A stretch of 64,000 nucleotides of DNA, from the NCBI RefSeq assembly GCF_003014535.1, contig NZ_PYGD01000004.1, positions 310,001-374,000 of the forward strand. Direction: 5' to 3'. The position numbers and the translations under genes are program-made. Position 1 is the first letter of the stretch; each line of letters starts with the position of its first letter. Origin of the DNA: Taibaiella chishuiensis (GTDB lineage: Bacteria; Bacteroidota; Bacteroidia; Chitinophagales; Chitinophagaceae). A model generated the notes under the pieces. The model was not told where the DNA came from and did not search any database. It saw nothing but the letters and a program-made list of their open reading frames with translations. Below are positions 56,180 to 64,000 of this stretch, one piece after another.

Positions 56180-56338
56180 TAATTTTAACTGTCTCCGATT
56201 TAGGGGCACTTACAGAAGAAATATACAGCCTTATGTAATTTATGTTAAGGTTAATTTCATTTATTTGCTTTTAAATATCTATTATGTGTAAATTCTTTTT
56301 ACATTTAATGTGTAAACTAAAGACTTAAACCATTAATA
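56180..56338 (+). promoter_or_regulatory. Upstream region of the four-gene operon
   Basis: AT-rich. A direct repeat TGTGTAAA occurs at about 56286 and 56311, and TTTACAT TTA ATGTGTAAA forms a near-palindrome around 56299-56317. TACATTTA at 56300-56307 resembles a -7 element inside that palindrome. This could be an operator and promoter for the operon starting at 56339. Confidence 0.4.
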
Positions 56339-56992
56339 ATGGATTATACTGATGCTGTCCGGATTTATAAGGATAGAATAAGGATATTTTTTATTCTCTA
56401 TTATTTTAGCGAACCCTTTGTCGATCCTGAAAGACCAGATGTGGTAAAAATTTTTCGTACTGAAACCCGGATACAAAAGATAGATTTTCTACTCCGTAAC
56501 CCGGACTATCTTGCTTATGAACTTTTGCTACAGGCAAAAGCCAATGAGAGTAAAAGGAGTGAAGTCAAAAATATAGTCAGAAAGATATTTAACGATAAAG
56601 AGCCGTCACTCAAGCGTCTTGAAATGGAAAAATTCTTTTTCGGCGCATATGAAGATATTGATGATGTAGTTGCTTTTTTAAAGGGGATAAAATTTATAGA
56701 TTTTACAAGTAGAAAAAGCAGTGATTTCAAGACCATTGACAAGCAATATTTCATTATGAAAGCCGCAGAAGAAAAATTGAAGATGGCCTTTACTGGAATG
56801 CCTGGTATTCAATGGTATGAAGATAGGTGTAATCTCATAGTCAGATTTTTTGGTGATTTGTCTGGAAGCCAATTAAAGGTCAATCAATATAGAGTAGATG
56901 AATATCGGGACACCAGCTATAGACAATATATTGGTACTATCGAGCAAATGGTAAAAGACGATTTTAATAAACTATATAATGAAGCACTATGA
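56339..56992 (+). CDS. Small first protein of the ATPase operon (middle-component-like)
   Basis: A 217-residue, alpha-helical protein with no signal peptide. The segment at about 26-50 (EPFVDPERPDVVKIFRTETR, then IQKIDFLLRNPDYLAYELL) resembles the start of middle components of ABC-three-component systems, where a RLQKxDFLLRxP-like motif occurs. I infer this from pattern and position, not from a search. The stop overlaps the ATPase start by ATGA, so they are translationally coupled. In Lamassu-type systems a protein of this size (LmuC) sits beside an SMC-like ATPase. Function here unproven. Confidence 0.6.
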   Translation: MDYTDAVRIYKDRIRIFFILYYFSEPFVDPERPDVVKIFRTETRIQKIDFLLRNPDYLAYELLLQAKANESKRSEVKNIVRKIFNDKEPSLKRLEMEKFFFGAYEDIDDVVAFLKGIKFIDFTSRKSSDFKTIDKQYFIMKAAEEKLKMAFTGMPGIQWYEDRCNLIVRFFGDLSGSQLKVNQYRVDEYRDTSYRQYIGTIEQMVKDDFNKLYNEAL

Positions 56993-59097
56993 CGTTTGAC
57001 TTCAAGGAATTTGTAAATAATATCCATAACCAATTCGTAGAAAAACTATCACTGGATCAGACAAAGCAGATCCTCGACATCGGCGATCAATTTACCAGGG
57101 ATACACCGATATCTACGGGGAAGCGACTCATAATAACAAGAATTGCGTTCAGTGGAGTGAAGAGAACAGAGGAGACGAATAGTTATGCAGGCGATATTAT
57201 CGATTATGATCAGTCGGTCAATACAGGGATAAATATGTGGATTGCAGATAATCTGAAGGGCAAATCAAGTATTTTTAAAATATTAAAGTATGCTCTCACG
57301 GGAGCCAACTCTATCAAGCCCAACATTAAAAAATGGATTCATCACATTTTGGTAAATTTTACTATTAGTGATAGGGAGTATACGATTTATATGGAAACGA
57401 AGTCAAGGTTGAAAGCTTCACTATATAATGGGACTATTGATAAGAAAGAAAATATCGGTCAGCACGAATCGGATATTATTTTTAGCACTGTCAGCGAGAC
57501 AGATTATCAACATCAGATACAGGATTTTTTCTTTAAACAGTTCGCTTACTATTCACTAAAATGGACTCAGAAAAGTCCCCAAAAGGATAGTACAGATCTT
57601 TTAGAGGTGGGTGCCAGTTGGAAAACATATTTCAAATCTATTTTCCTAGAATCTAGTGACAGTTCAGTTATGTATGGTGATCAGGGAAAAAAAGTATTTC
57701 AAATGCTCTTAGGATTGGAACTGACTTACCCTATCAATTATTTCAGTGTTGAAAAAGATAAACTAGTATTTGAAAAGGCTAAACGGTCATCGATTCCGGT
57801 TCAAAATGCGACTGCAAAAAAAGAACAAGTCGACAGATTAGTTAATAGGCTTAAAGAAATTAATGAATTACTGAGGATCAGCAATGAGCAATCCAAGTCA
57901 AGCATGAATCTCAACTCACTCTATGCGGAACATGATCGTTTGGTTAAGACTCTTCAAGCGGAAAGCCAGCGGCTTCTCACCTTTGAGAGTCAGATTTCTA
58001 CTGAAAGAACTGCTTTAGAGGCGTTGAAGGAAAAGCGCAACAGAAAAATGGCAGAATCCCAGCGCATAAACAAAGAACTACTAAAAACTCAGCGGCAAAT
58101 TGGAGATCTGGAAGAATATCTGGAAATAGGTATATTCTTTTCTAATCTTGACATTAAACAATGTCCTAGCTGCAGTCATACAGTTACAGACATTAAAAAA
58201 AAGAAAGCGGCGGTCGAAAAGGTTTGTGCTTTGTGTAACGACCATGTAGAGCTGGAAGATACCGACGTCAACAAGGAGGAATACCAACAAAAAGTTGAAA
58301 ATTTAAAATTGATATTGAGTAATTTTCAACACGATCTTGAGGGTTTAGATCACAAAGACGATCAAATTGAATATGATGAACAATACAACAAGATTATATC
58401 TCTTGAGCAGCAAAAGATAAAAGGCGCGGATACGTCGGCCATTAGTTTCCGTCTAGAAGAAATTAGTAAAATTTTTGAAACAGAAAATGGAAAGGTGGTT
58501 CTGGAAGATCCAACACTGGAAAAACTCATATCTGAAAGGGCGGTTATTCAATATCAACTTGACGAGAAACCATCTGAATCCGGGGCGAATAATTTTGATG
58601 ATACTGATATCAAAATCGAGGTGCTTACCGCTGCGATTGCTGAATTGAATAAGCAGCGTTACGCAATTAGCTTATCAGTATTAAACAGGCTATCAGACTT
58701 GATGCTTGCAGAAATACACGACATGGGGCTCACTTCGATTTCAGAAATTGAGATCAATGAAAAGTTTGATATCAGATATAAACAGGACGGTGATTTTATC
58801 GGCTTTGAAAACATAGCAGAGGGTGAACAATTAAGAGCGAAGATAGCATTATATCTTAGCTTGATTCAATTGGACATTGAATTCAACTTTGGTCGTCATA
58901 CCCGCTTCTTAATTATTGACAGCCCCGCAAAAGAAGAAGCTGATGCAAATTATATGGCAGGTTTATCATTATTACTAAAAACTATAGAACAAAGATTCGG
59001 TAGCCAGCTACAGATTTTGATAGGTACTGCAGAAAGGTCTCTTCTGGGAGCCGTTCCTCAAGAAATTGTAACACCTCAACATGAATTTGTATTTTAA
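56989..59097 (+). CDS. SMC/ABC-type ATPase with central zinc-finger-like motif
   Basis: A 702-residue Rad50/SMC-like protein. The Walker A is atypical: IADNLKGKSS at 85-94, without the first glycine but with GKS kept, as in conflict-system ABC ATPases. Coiled coils fill about 270-380 and 420-560. At the top sits a four-cysteine cluster CPSC (392-395) and CALC (413-416), more like a zinc ribbon than a single Rad50 hook CxxC. ABC signature-like NIAEGEQLRAKIAL at 608-621 and Walker B RFLIIDSPAKEE at 639-650 close the ATPase head. It probably senses or grips DNA ends and drives the operon's effector; this is inference. Confidence 0.8.
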   Translation: MTFDFKEFVNNIHNQFVEKLSLDQTKQILDIGDQFTRDTPISTGKRLIITRIAFSGVKRTEETNSYAGDIIDYDQSVNTGINMWIADNLKGKSSIFKILKYALTGANSIKPNIKKWIHHILVNFTISDREYTIYMETKSRLKASLYNGTIDKKENIGQHESDIIFSTVSETDYQHQIQDFFFKQFAYYSLKWTQKSPQKDSTDLLEVGASWKTYFKSIFLESSDSSVMYGDQGKKVFQMLLGLELTYPINYFSVEKDKLVFEKAKRSSIPVQNATAKKEQVDRLVNRLKEINELLRISNEQSKSSMNLNSLYAEHDRLVKTLQAESQRLLTFESQISTERTALEALKEKRNRKMAESQRINKELLKTQRQIGDLEEYLEIGIFFSNLDIKQCPSCSHTVTDIKKKKAAVEKVCALCNDHVELEDTDVNKEEYQQKVENLKLILSNFQHDLEGLDHKDDQIEYDEQYNKIISLEQQKIKGADTSAISFRLEEISKIFETENGKVVLEDPTLEKLISERAVIQYQLDEKPSESGANNFDDTDIKIEVLTAAIAELNKQRYAISLSVLNRLSDLMLAEIHDMGLTSISEIEINEKFDIRYKQDGDFIGFENIAEGEQLRAKIALYLSLIQLDIEFNFGRHTRFLIIDSPAKEEADANYMAGLSLLLKTIEQRFGSQLQILIGTAERSLLGAVPQEIVTPQHEFVF

Positions 59098-59100
59098 TCG

Positions 59101-60798
59101 ATGGAAGCTCTTGAAGATTTTGCAATACTAGATTTGCCTCATAAGATTAATTTTTTCGATGATGCCGGCATCCTGAATTTTCTTGAGTTAGATGATATTC
59201 AACTAAATCGCTTTTTGAAAAATATCGTACTTGATGACGAAGAGAACGACTATGTTAAAAAGAAAGCGCTGAACAGCTATCTAGATATTGTGCTTTTAAA
59301 TAAGATAAAGCCTAGACAGGCATTGGGCCTTTTTGTTGATGACTGGAAAGAAGACAGTGAACTTTTCCTTGAGCTGGAGCGGCTAAAAGCGATATTTCTT
59401 TTACATGAACTGGATTCTGCTTCTATCCAGGGTATTTATAATAAACAAATACAAAGCGATGAAGCCGAGATCGTGGCGGAAAGTACTCTCAGGCTTGCTA
59501 TGATACAACTTCAGGAAGGAATGCTTTCTGTTGACAAGGAAAATGCATTAAGTCACTTTAGCATAAGCTACCAGCTGTTCATTAAAGCGGATCAAACAAT
59601 CGAAAACAGAGTAGATGCAAAGATTTATGCACTTGTAAGCTCAATATTAATTGATCTTACAAGTGCTAGGACAGGAGGTGTTGATTTAGCCGCTCGACAA
59701 ATTGGAGACTATGTTTTTCAAATGCAGGCAAATTCATTTGGAGATAGCACCATTTCTCTTTTCCTTGGCCTATACCGAATCCTCATTCACCTTAATCGTA
59801 TAACTACAAACCATCCTGGCAATTGGTTAGATTTCAGAGAAGGCCTCAGAAATTTGCACTATCAATATGCATTGATAGAGAATGAAAATCTCTCTAAGAG
59901 ACTAAATGAGGGTGTATTTTCAGACAGCTATAGAAACCTGATTCAGCATAAAATATTGCGACCTTATTTTATGCTGAATTTCTCTGCTGAAGTTAGCCGG
60001 ATTAAATCAAGAATAGTGGAACTTGGTGATGGAGACGAAGCCGATTTTTTAAAAGAGCTTTTGAATATTCTTAATGACGATGAAGCAAAAAAAAAAGTAG
60101 AAGAGGAAAGTCTCAAAGTTAGATTTGCACAACTGTTCTCGGATCGAAGTGCTGCAAATATTGACGCCGCATTGTCCGCGATCACTGATTACAGTGATCC
60201 AACAGCAATTATGAATGCTTTCGACTCCCTTAATTCTCCTTCTTTGGAAAGCTTTAAAGATCATTTAGTTTCGGCATGCGTAAAAATGCAAGGAAATCGC
60301 AAATATTGGAATGGGTATTCGGAAGACGACCGTAATACCTTTATTGCAAATCTCTTGGAAGCAAGTGGTTACCTGGTCAAAGATCAAGCAAGATGGAGTA
60401 CTTCTGCACAAGGAAAATCGGCTGGTGAGATCGACCTTTTGGTTTGTAAATCAAATGGTGCGCCTTTTACAATTATAGAAGCGTTGAATCTCGATTCCTT
60501 GAAACAGGATTACCTAACCCTACATATAGACAAGCTATTTAATTATGACGCCAACGGCAATAGGGCAAACTTCCTGCTTATCTATTCGGATGCTACAAAT
60601 TTTGTATCATTCTATTCGAAGTATCTAACTTTTGTTTCAAGTTATTCTTACAAATATCCTTTAGCACATGTTTGTGAAAAGGACGATTATCCTTACTCAG
60701 ATATAAAAATAATAGAATCAGGGCACACACGAACAGACACGGAAACTTTATTGTATCATATTTTAATTGACCTGAAAAAAATGCCTTTAATTTCGTGA
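59101..60798 (+). CDS. Putative effector with nuclease-like C-terminal domain
   Basis: A 565-residue cytosolic protein. Residues 1-410 are helical, possibly repeat-like, with no family I know. The C-terminal domain (about 415-565) looks like a PD-(D/E)xK-type restriction fold: ANLLEASGYLVKDQARW, then SAGEIDLLVCK with Glu443 and Asp445, then FTIIEALNL with Glu460. The usual lysine of ExK is a leucine (Leu462), so the active site, if real, is altered. It follows the ATPase with a 3-base gap and precedes a helicase by 50 bases. In ABC-three-component systems the effector carries a nuclease or other toxin domain, which this could match. Confidence 0.55.
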   Translation: MEALEDFAILDLPHKINFFDDAGILNFLELDDIQLNRFLKNIVLDDEENDYVKKKALNSYLDIVLLNKIKPRQALGLFVDDWKEDSELFLELERLKAIFLLHELDSASIQGIYNKQIQSDEAEIVAESTLRLAMIQLQEGMLSVDKENALSHFSISYQLFIKADQTIENRVDAKIYALVSSILIDLTSARTGGVDLAARQIGDYVFQMQANSFGDSTISLFLGLYRILIHLNRITTNHPGNWLDFREGLRNLHYQYALIENENLSKRLNEGVFSDSYRNLIQHKILRPYFMLNFSAEVSRIKSRIVELGDGDEADFLKELLNILNDDEAKKKVEEESLKVRFAQLFSDRSAANIDAALSAITDYSDPTAIMNAFDSLNSPSLESFKDHLVSACVKMQGNRKYWNGYSEDDRNTFIANLLEASGYLVKDQARWSTSAQGKSAGEIDLLVCKSNGAPFTIIEALNLDSLKQDYLTLHIDKLFNYDANGNRANFLLIYSDATNFVSFYSKYLTFVSSYSYKYPLAHVCEKDDYPYSDIKIIESGHTRTDTETLLYHILIDLKKMPLIS

Positions 60799-60848
60799 AT
60801 TACACAACTATAAAATACTAGACAGTAAATATTTGAAAATTTTTAATT

Positions 60849-63800
60849 TTGAACAATTCTATCGACATATCACCAGAACAGAAACAGTTTCTAAAGACTT
60901 ATGGCGTCGGAACAGTAGTTGAGGTTCAAATAAGCTCAATTATTAGACCTTCGCAAGTAGTAACCACCTTTAATAAAGAATTTGTTGGACGGTTATCGGT
61001 ATTGGATATTTCCTGGTGTCTACCTGACGGCGAAAGATCACTTCAACAATTTGAGGTAGGACAAGAAATTAAGTGCGTCGTTTTAGCTATAGATTTTCAG
61101 AACAAACAAATTAAACTAAGTCAAAAACATTTATCCACTCCATTATCCGATAGTACATCTTGGGCAAGGATCGTTCGTGGGGATGAGTATACAGCACTTA
61201 TACTTGATAAGCTTAATAGCAGCTGCCTTGTCAAAACCTCTGATGACTTGTATGGATTATTACCCTGGGACCCTGAGCATGAAGTAGCACAGGAAGTCCG
61301 GGTGCGTGTCAATGATAAAATGGATGACGCCAACCTGATGTCATTTGTCGATGCCTCTACAGAAGAGGTACCTGTTGACACGCTTATAGACATCAAGCCA
61401 ACATTTAACTTCATCGAGGAAGACCTTACTTCTTACTATTCATTTAACAAATCCATATTCGGGAATAATGCGACCGATGAAGATCATGAACTGATAAAAA
61501 AAGGATTTGAATTAGATCCTAAGATCTTTTCTAAAGAAATAGCTCCAGGTTTCCCACTTTATATCCAGTTTGAACGCAATAGCTCGGCTTATGGAACTGC
61601 TTTTAAACAGCAAGCAATCCCTTATTTTTTTGGACAGGAACCATATAGTGAAGATATTGAACAAAAGCTTTTGCTTAATTTGTCCGAACAACACTATTGG
61701 TTTAGGTTAAACAAGTTCAAAAAAGATCGAAATAAGGAAGAAACCACACACGATTTCTCACTTTATAATGAGGAGATTAATTTTTACGGTCATATAGATA
61801 TTTCAAGGAATGGTAAGGATGTTCGGTTTCTAATTCGGAATTTTAGTATTGGAACGGCATTTACCGATACTTCCGAAAGAAAGAAAACCAACACAAAATG
61901 GGGATCATTTTTATATACCTCTCCAATAGTTGTTCTATCTCCCTTGGGAAATTTACCTTTTGGTACATCCCAGAAGGATGTTCTGGATTATATGATTCTG
62001 AAAACAGAGTGTTTTCATACCATTAACAGGATAAAAAAGGAGTCTGGTGAGATATTAAGACACGAAGGAAGAACCTTGGGTATTATTGACAAATTTCTGG
62101 AGTACCAAATTAGCCTGCTTGATGATAAAAAGGAATACAATGCATTTGTGGATACCTATAGGCAGGTACCGAGTGATTCGGGTGGAATTACTATTGAAAT
62201 TTCAGCCACGGTAGGAGACACTCTTGAATTAGAGGGCGACACAGTTGTTAACATCAGAATAAAACAGGCTTCGTTGAAGAAAAGTAGTGATGAAGAATTA
62301 GTCAAAATTGGAGATGGTACGCTTAGTGCTTACGAACAAGGCTACAAGATCACTTTCTTTAAAGAAATTCGTCTAGATATTTTAAAGAATGGATTTTACA
62401 TAGATAAGAGAGTTTCAAAGAAGCAGTATACGCTACAGCGAGACATCATACAGGATTTTCTGGAAAAAAAGATTAAGATTGACCATATCGAATCCTTACT
62501 AGTCAGGCCTGATAAAGTTCGTACGCCGCAAATTTCCAAATTGCTTTTTAAAAATCCTGATCTGGCCAGAACTGAGATAGAGCAACCCGATAATAACCAG
62601 GTTAAGGCCGTCATTAAAGCAGTCGGAAACCAAAATATATTTTTAATACAAGGGCCTCCTGGAACCGGTAAAACTACGGTTATTGCAGAAATTATTGAAC
62701 AACTAACGGCTAAAAAAGAAAAGATTCTTGTCGCAGGGCAAAATCACGTAGCCGTAGATAATGTCCTGGAGAAGATCTCAAAAGTGCCAAGTCTGACTTT
62801 ATTGCGAGTCGGAAATCCAGACCGAGTAGACAAAGATTTGGTGAAATATAACATAGATAATTTAGTTGAAGACTACAAGGTTGATTTTAAGCAATTTTTA
62901 AATAACCAAGTAATTCTGGCCAAAACCTTTCTAAATGCGAAGATCCAAGGCGAAGACCTGGAATTAATATTTGTAAAATTCAATAAGCAAGTCAAAGAGA
63001 TAGTAGATGCCTATGGAAAGCTAAAAGATGTTTACAGCCAAAGGCATTATATTCTCCGGGATGGATTAAGGGACTTAACACCTACTGAGATCAAAGAGGC
63101 GATTACAGCATTAGAAGACTGGATTACGTCTATACAGAATGAATATGAGATCCTTTTAAAACCTATGTTATACAACTCGGTGGATATTGTATTTGCTACC
63201 TGTATAGGTATTAAAACGGATCAGGTCTTTAAAGACACTTCGTTTAAATTTGATACCGTTATTATCGATGAGGCAGGCAAGGCAAATATAGCAGAGAGTC
63301 TCGTCGCAATGGAACTTGGAAAGAAAGTTATCCTCGTTGGCGATCAAATGCAATTGCCGCCTTATATGGATAGTTCACTAATAGATGAGAGCGATCCTGA
63401 AAGCTTCCCGAAATCGAGATACGGACACGAGTTTCTTCAACCGGAGATTGTTCATGCACTGAAGACCTCATTTTTTGAATTCATTATTAACCGAATCCAT
63501 ACCGGAGATTTCCCTAAAGAAAATCTGGAGCTGCTAAACTATCAGCATCGGATGCATCCAAATATCGGTGAATTTATTTCTGAATCATTCTATGAAGGTA
63601 GAGTTCAGATGGGAAGCCGGACACATCTGAACAGGTTAGACCTGCCAGCACCCTTCAATAAAGAAATCGTCTTTTTTGATACATCAAATTCTGAAAACCC
63701 TTATGAGCAAAAAGACGGAAATTCAGTAAAGAACAACCTGGAAGCTGAATCAATTTCAGAAATCATACTACCAGTGCTTTTTAACCATAATGTTTCTTAT

Positions 63801-64000
63801 CGAGATATTGCTATCATAGCCCCCTACAAATCACAGGTTGCTAATATTAGTAAATATATTCAAAATTCTTCTGCCTGCAAGTTAAAGAACATTGATGTTT
63901 CTACCCTGGACTCCTTTCAGGGCAAAGAGTATGATATAATTATCTTTAGTTTTACCCGATCGGCCAATCACGCTAAAGCTCCAGTGGTTAATGGGCGTAA
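60849..64000 (+). CDS. SF1 helicase with N-terminal S1 domains, runs off the window
   Basis: At least 1050 residues; the frame is open from a TTG at 60849 (an upstream TGA at 60834-60836 rules out earlier starts) to the window end. Two S1/OB-like domains at about 20-80 (GTVVEVQISSII, FVGRLSVLDISW, FEVGQEIKCVVLAID) and 95-160 (YTALILDKLNSSCLVKTSDD). The SF1 helicase core is UPF1/DNA2-like: GPPGTGKTT at 602-610, DEAG at 807-810, GDQMQLPPYMD, QHRMH at 899-903, DSFQGKEYDIII at 1021. A 200-residue insert lies between motifs I and II. The S1 domains suggest RNA or single-strand binding. It ends the visible operon; a fifth gene may follow beyond the window. Confidence 0.8.
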   Translation, partial: MNNSIDISPEQKQFLKTYGVGTVVEVQISSIIRPSQVVTTFNKEFVGRLSVLDISWCLPDGERSLQQFEVGQEIKCVVLAIDFQNKQIKLSQKHLSTPLSDSTSWARIVRGDEYTALILDKLNSSCLVKTSDDLYGLLPWDPEHEVAQEVRVRVNDKMDDANLMSFVDASTEEVPVDTLIDIKPTFNFIEEDLTSYYSFNKSIFGNNATDEDHELIKKGFELDPKIFSKEIAPGFPLYIQFERNSSAYGTAFKQQAIPYFFGQEPYSEDIEQKLLLNLSEQHYWFRLNKFKKDRNKEETTHDFSLYNEEINFYGHIDISRNGKDVRFLIRNFSIGTAFTDTSERKKTNTKWGSFLYTSPIVVLSPLGNLPFGTSQKDVLDYMILKTECFHTINRIKKESGEILRHEGRTLGIIDKFLEYQISLLDDKKEYNAFVDTYRQVPSDSGGITIEISATVGDTLELEGDTVVNIRIKQASLKKSSDEELVKIGDGTLSAYEQGYKITFFKEIRLDILKNGFYIDKRVSKKQYTLQRDIIQDFLEKKIKIDHIESLLVRPDKVRTPQISKLLFKNPDLARTEIEQPDNNQVKAVIKAVGNQNIFLIQGPPGTGKTTVIAEIIEQLTAKKEKILVAGQNHVAVDNVLEKISKVPSLTLLRVGNPDRVDKDLVKYNIDNLVEDYKVDFKQFLNNQVILAKTFLNAKIQGEDLELIFVKFNKQVKEIVDAYGKLKDVYSQRHYILRDGLRDLTPTEIKEAITALEDWITSIQNEYEILLKPMLYNSVDIVFATCIGIKTDQVFKDTSFKFDTVIIDEAGKANIAESLVAMELGKKVILVGDQMQLPPYMDSSLIDESDPESFPKSRYGHEFLQPEIVHALKTSFFEFIINRIHTGDFPKENLELLNYQHRMHPNIGEFISESFYEGRVQMGSRTHLNRLDLPAPFNKEIVFFDTSNSENPYEQKDGNSVKNNLEAESISEIILPVLFNHNVSYRDIAIIAPYKSQVANISKYIQNSSACKLKNIDVSTLDSFQGKEYDIIIFSFTRSANHAKAPVVNGR

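Overview
The window looks like chromosomal DNA of a Bacteroidota bacterium, most likely of the family Chitinophagaceae. The signs are many upstream elements of the Bacteroidota -7 type (TAnnTTTG), DUF1573 proteins, a type IX secretion sorting domain, the exosortase N pair, futalosine hydrolase (menaquinone by the futalosine route), lanthipeptide precursors of the Bacteroidota type and few strong Shine-Dalgarno sites. Species cannot be named from sequence alone.

Layout. 1-14.7 kb: two DUF1573 proteins, enolase, an SH3-like secreted protein, the exosortase N module (VIT-domain substrate plus sortase), an MFS transporter, a VOC protein, cbpA-cbpM, two minus-strand class I lanthipeptide precursors without modification enzymes nearby, folE with a 6-carboxytetrahydropterin synthase, mqnB, a DUF2007 protein and trmD. 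14.8-16.6 kb: a repeat array with short hairpin repeats and two identical GIY-YIG nuclease genes. 16.8-30 kb: acyltransferase, membrane protein, YrdC/YciO protein, type II NADH dehydrogenase, recN, prmC, frr, a thioredoxin-ApbE-DUF4266-DUF3570 operon and a T9SS substrate. 30-46 kb: FUSC transporter, a small basic repeat protein, aconitase, S41 peptidase, asnA, an L,D-transpeptidase, polyprenyl synthase, grpE-dnaJ, prs, ribosomal protein L25 and an FkbM-type methyltransferase. 46.3-52.5 kb: a minus-strand heavy-metal-type RND efflux operon. 52.7-54 kb: gap and tRNA-Glu.

Right after tRNA-Glu the DNA becomes visibly AT-rich and its content changes to accessory genes. There is a large serine recombinase interrupted by an in-frame TAG, a frameshifted IS3-type transposase remnant, then a tightly packed four-gene operon: a 217-aa small protein, a 702-aa SMC/ABC-type ATPase with a four-cysteine cluster, a 565-aa protein with a nuclease-like C-terminal domain, and an S1-domain SF1 helicase that runs off the window. 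This resembles the ATPase/middle-component logic of ABC-three-component (Lamassu-like) defence systems, with an unfamiliar third component and a helicase. It is the strongest candidate for an undescribed system here.

Second in interest are the lanthipeptide precursors. Each is preceded by a nearly identical leader containing a 26-codon upstream ORF whose stop overlaps the precursor start (ATGA). Third is the repeat/GIY-YIG array.
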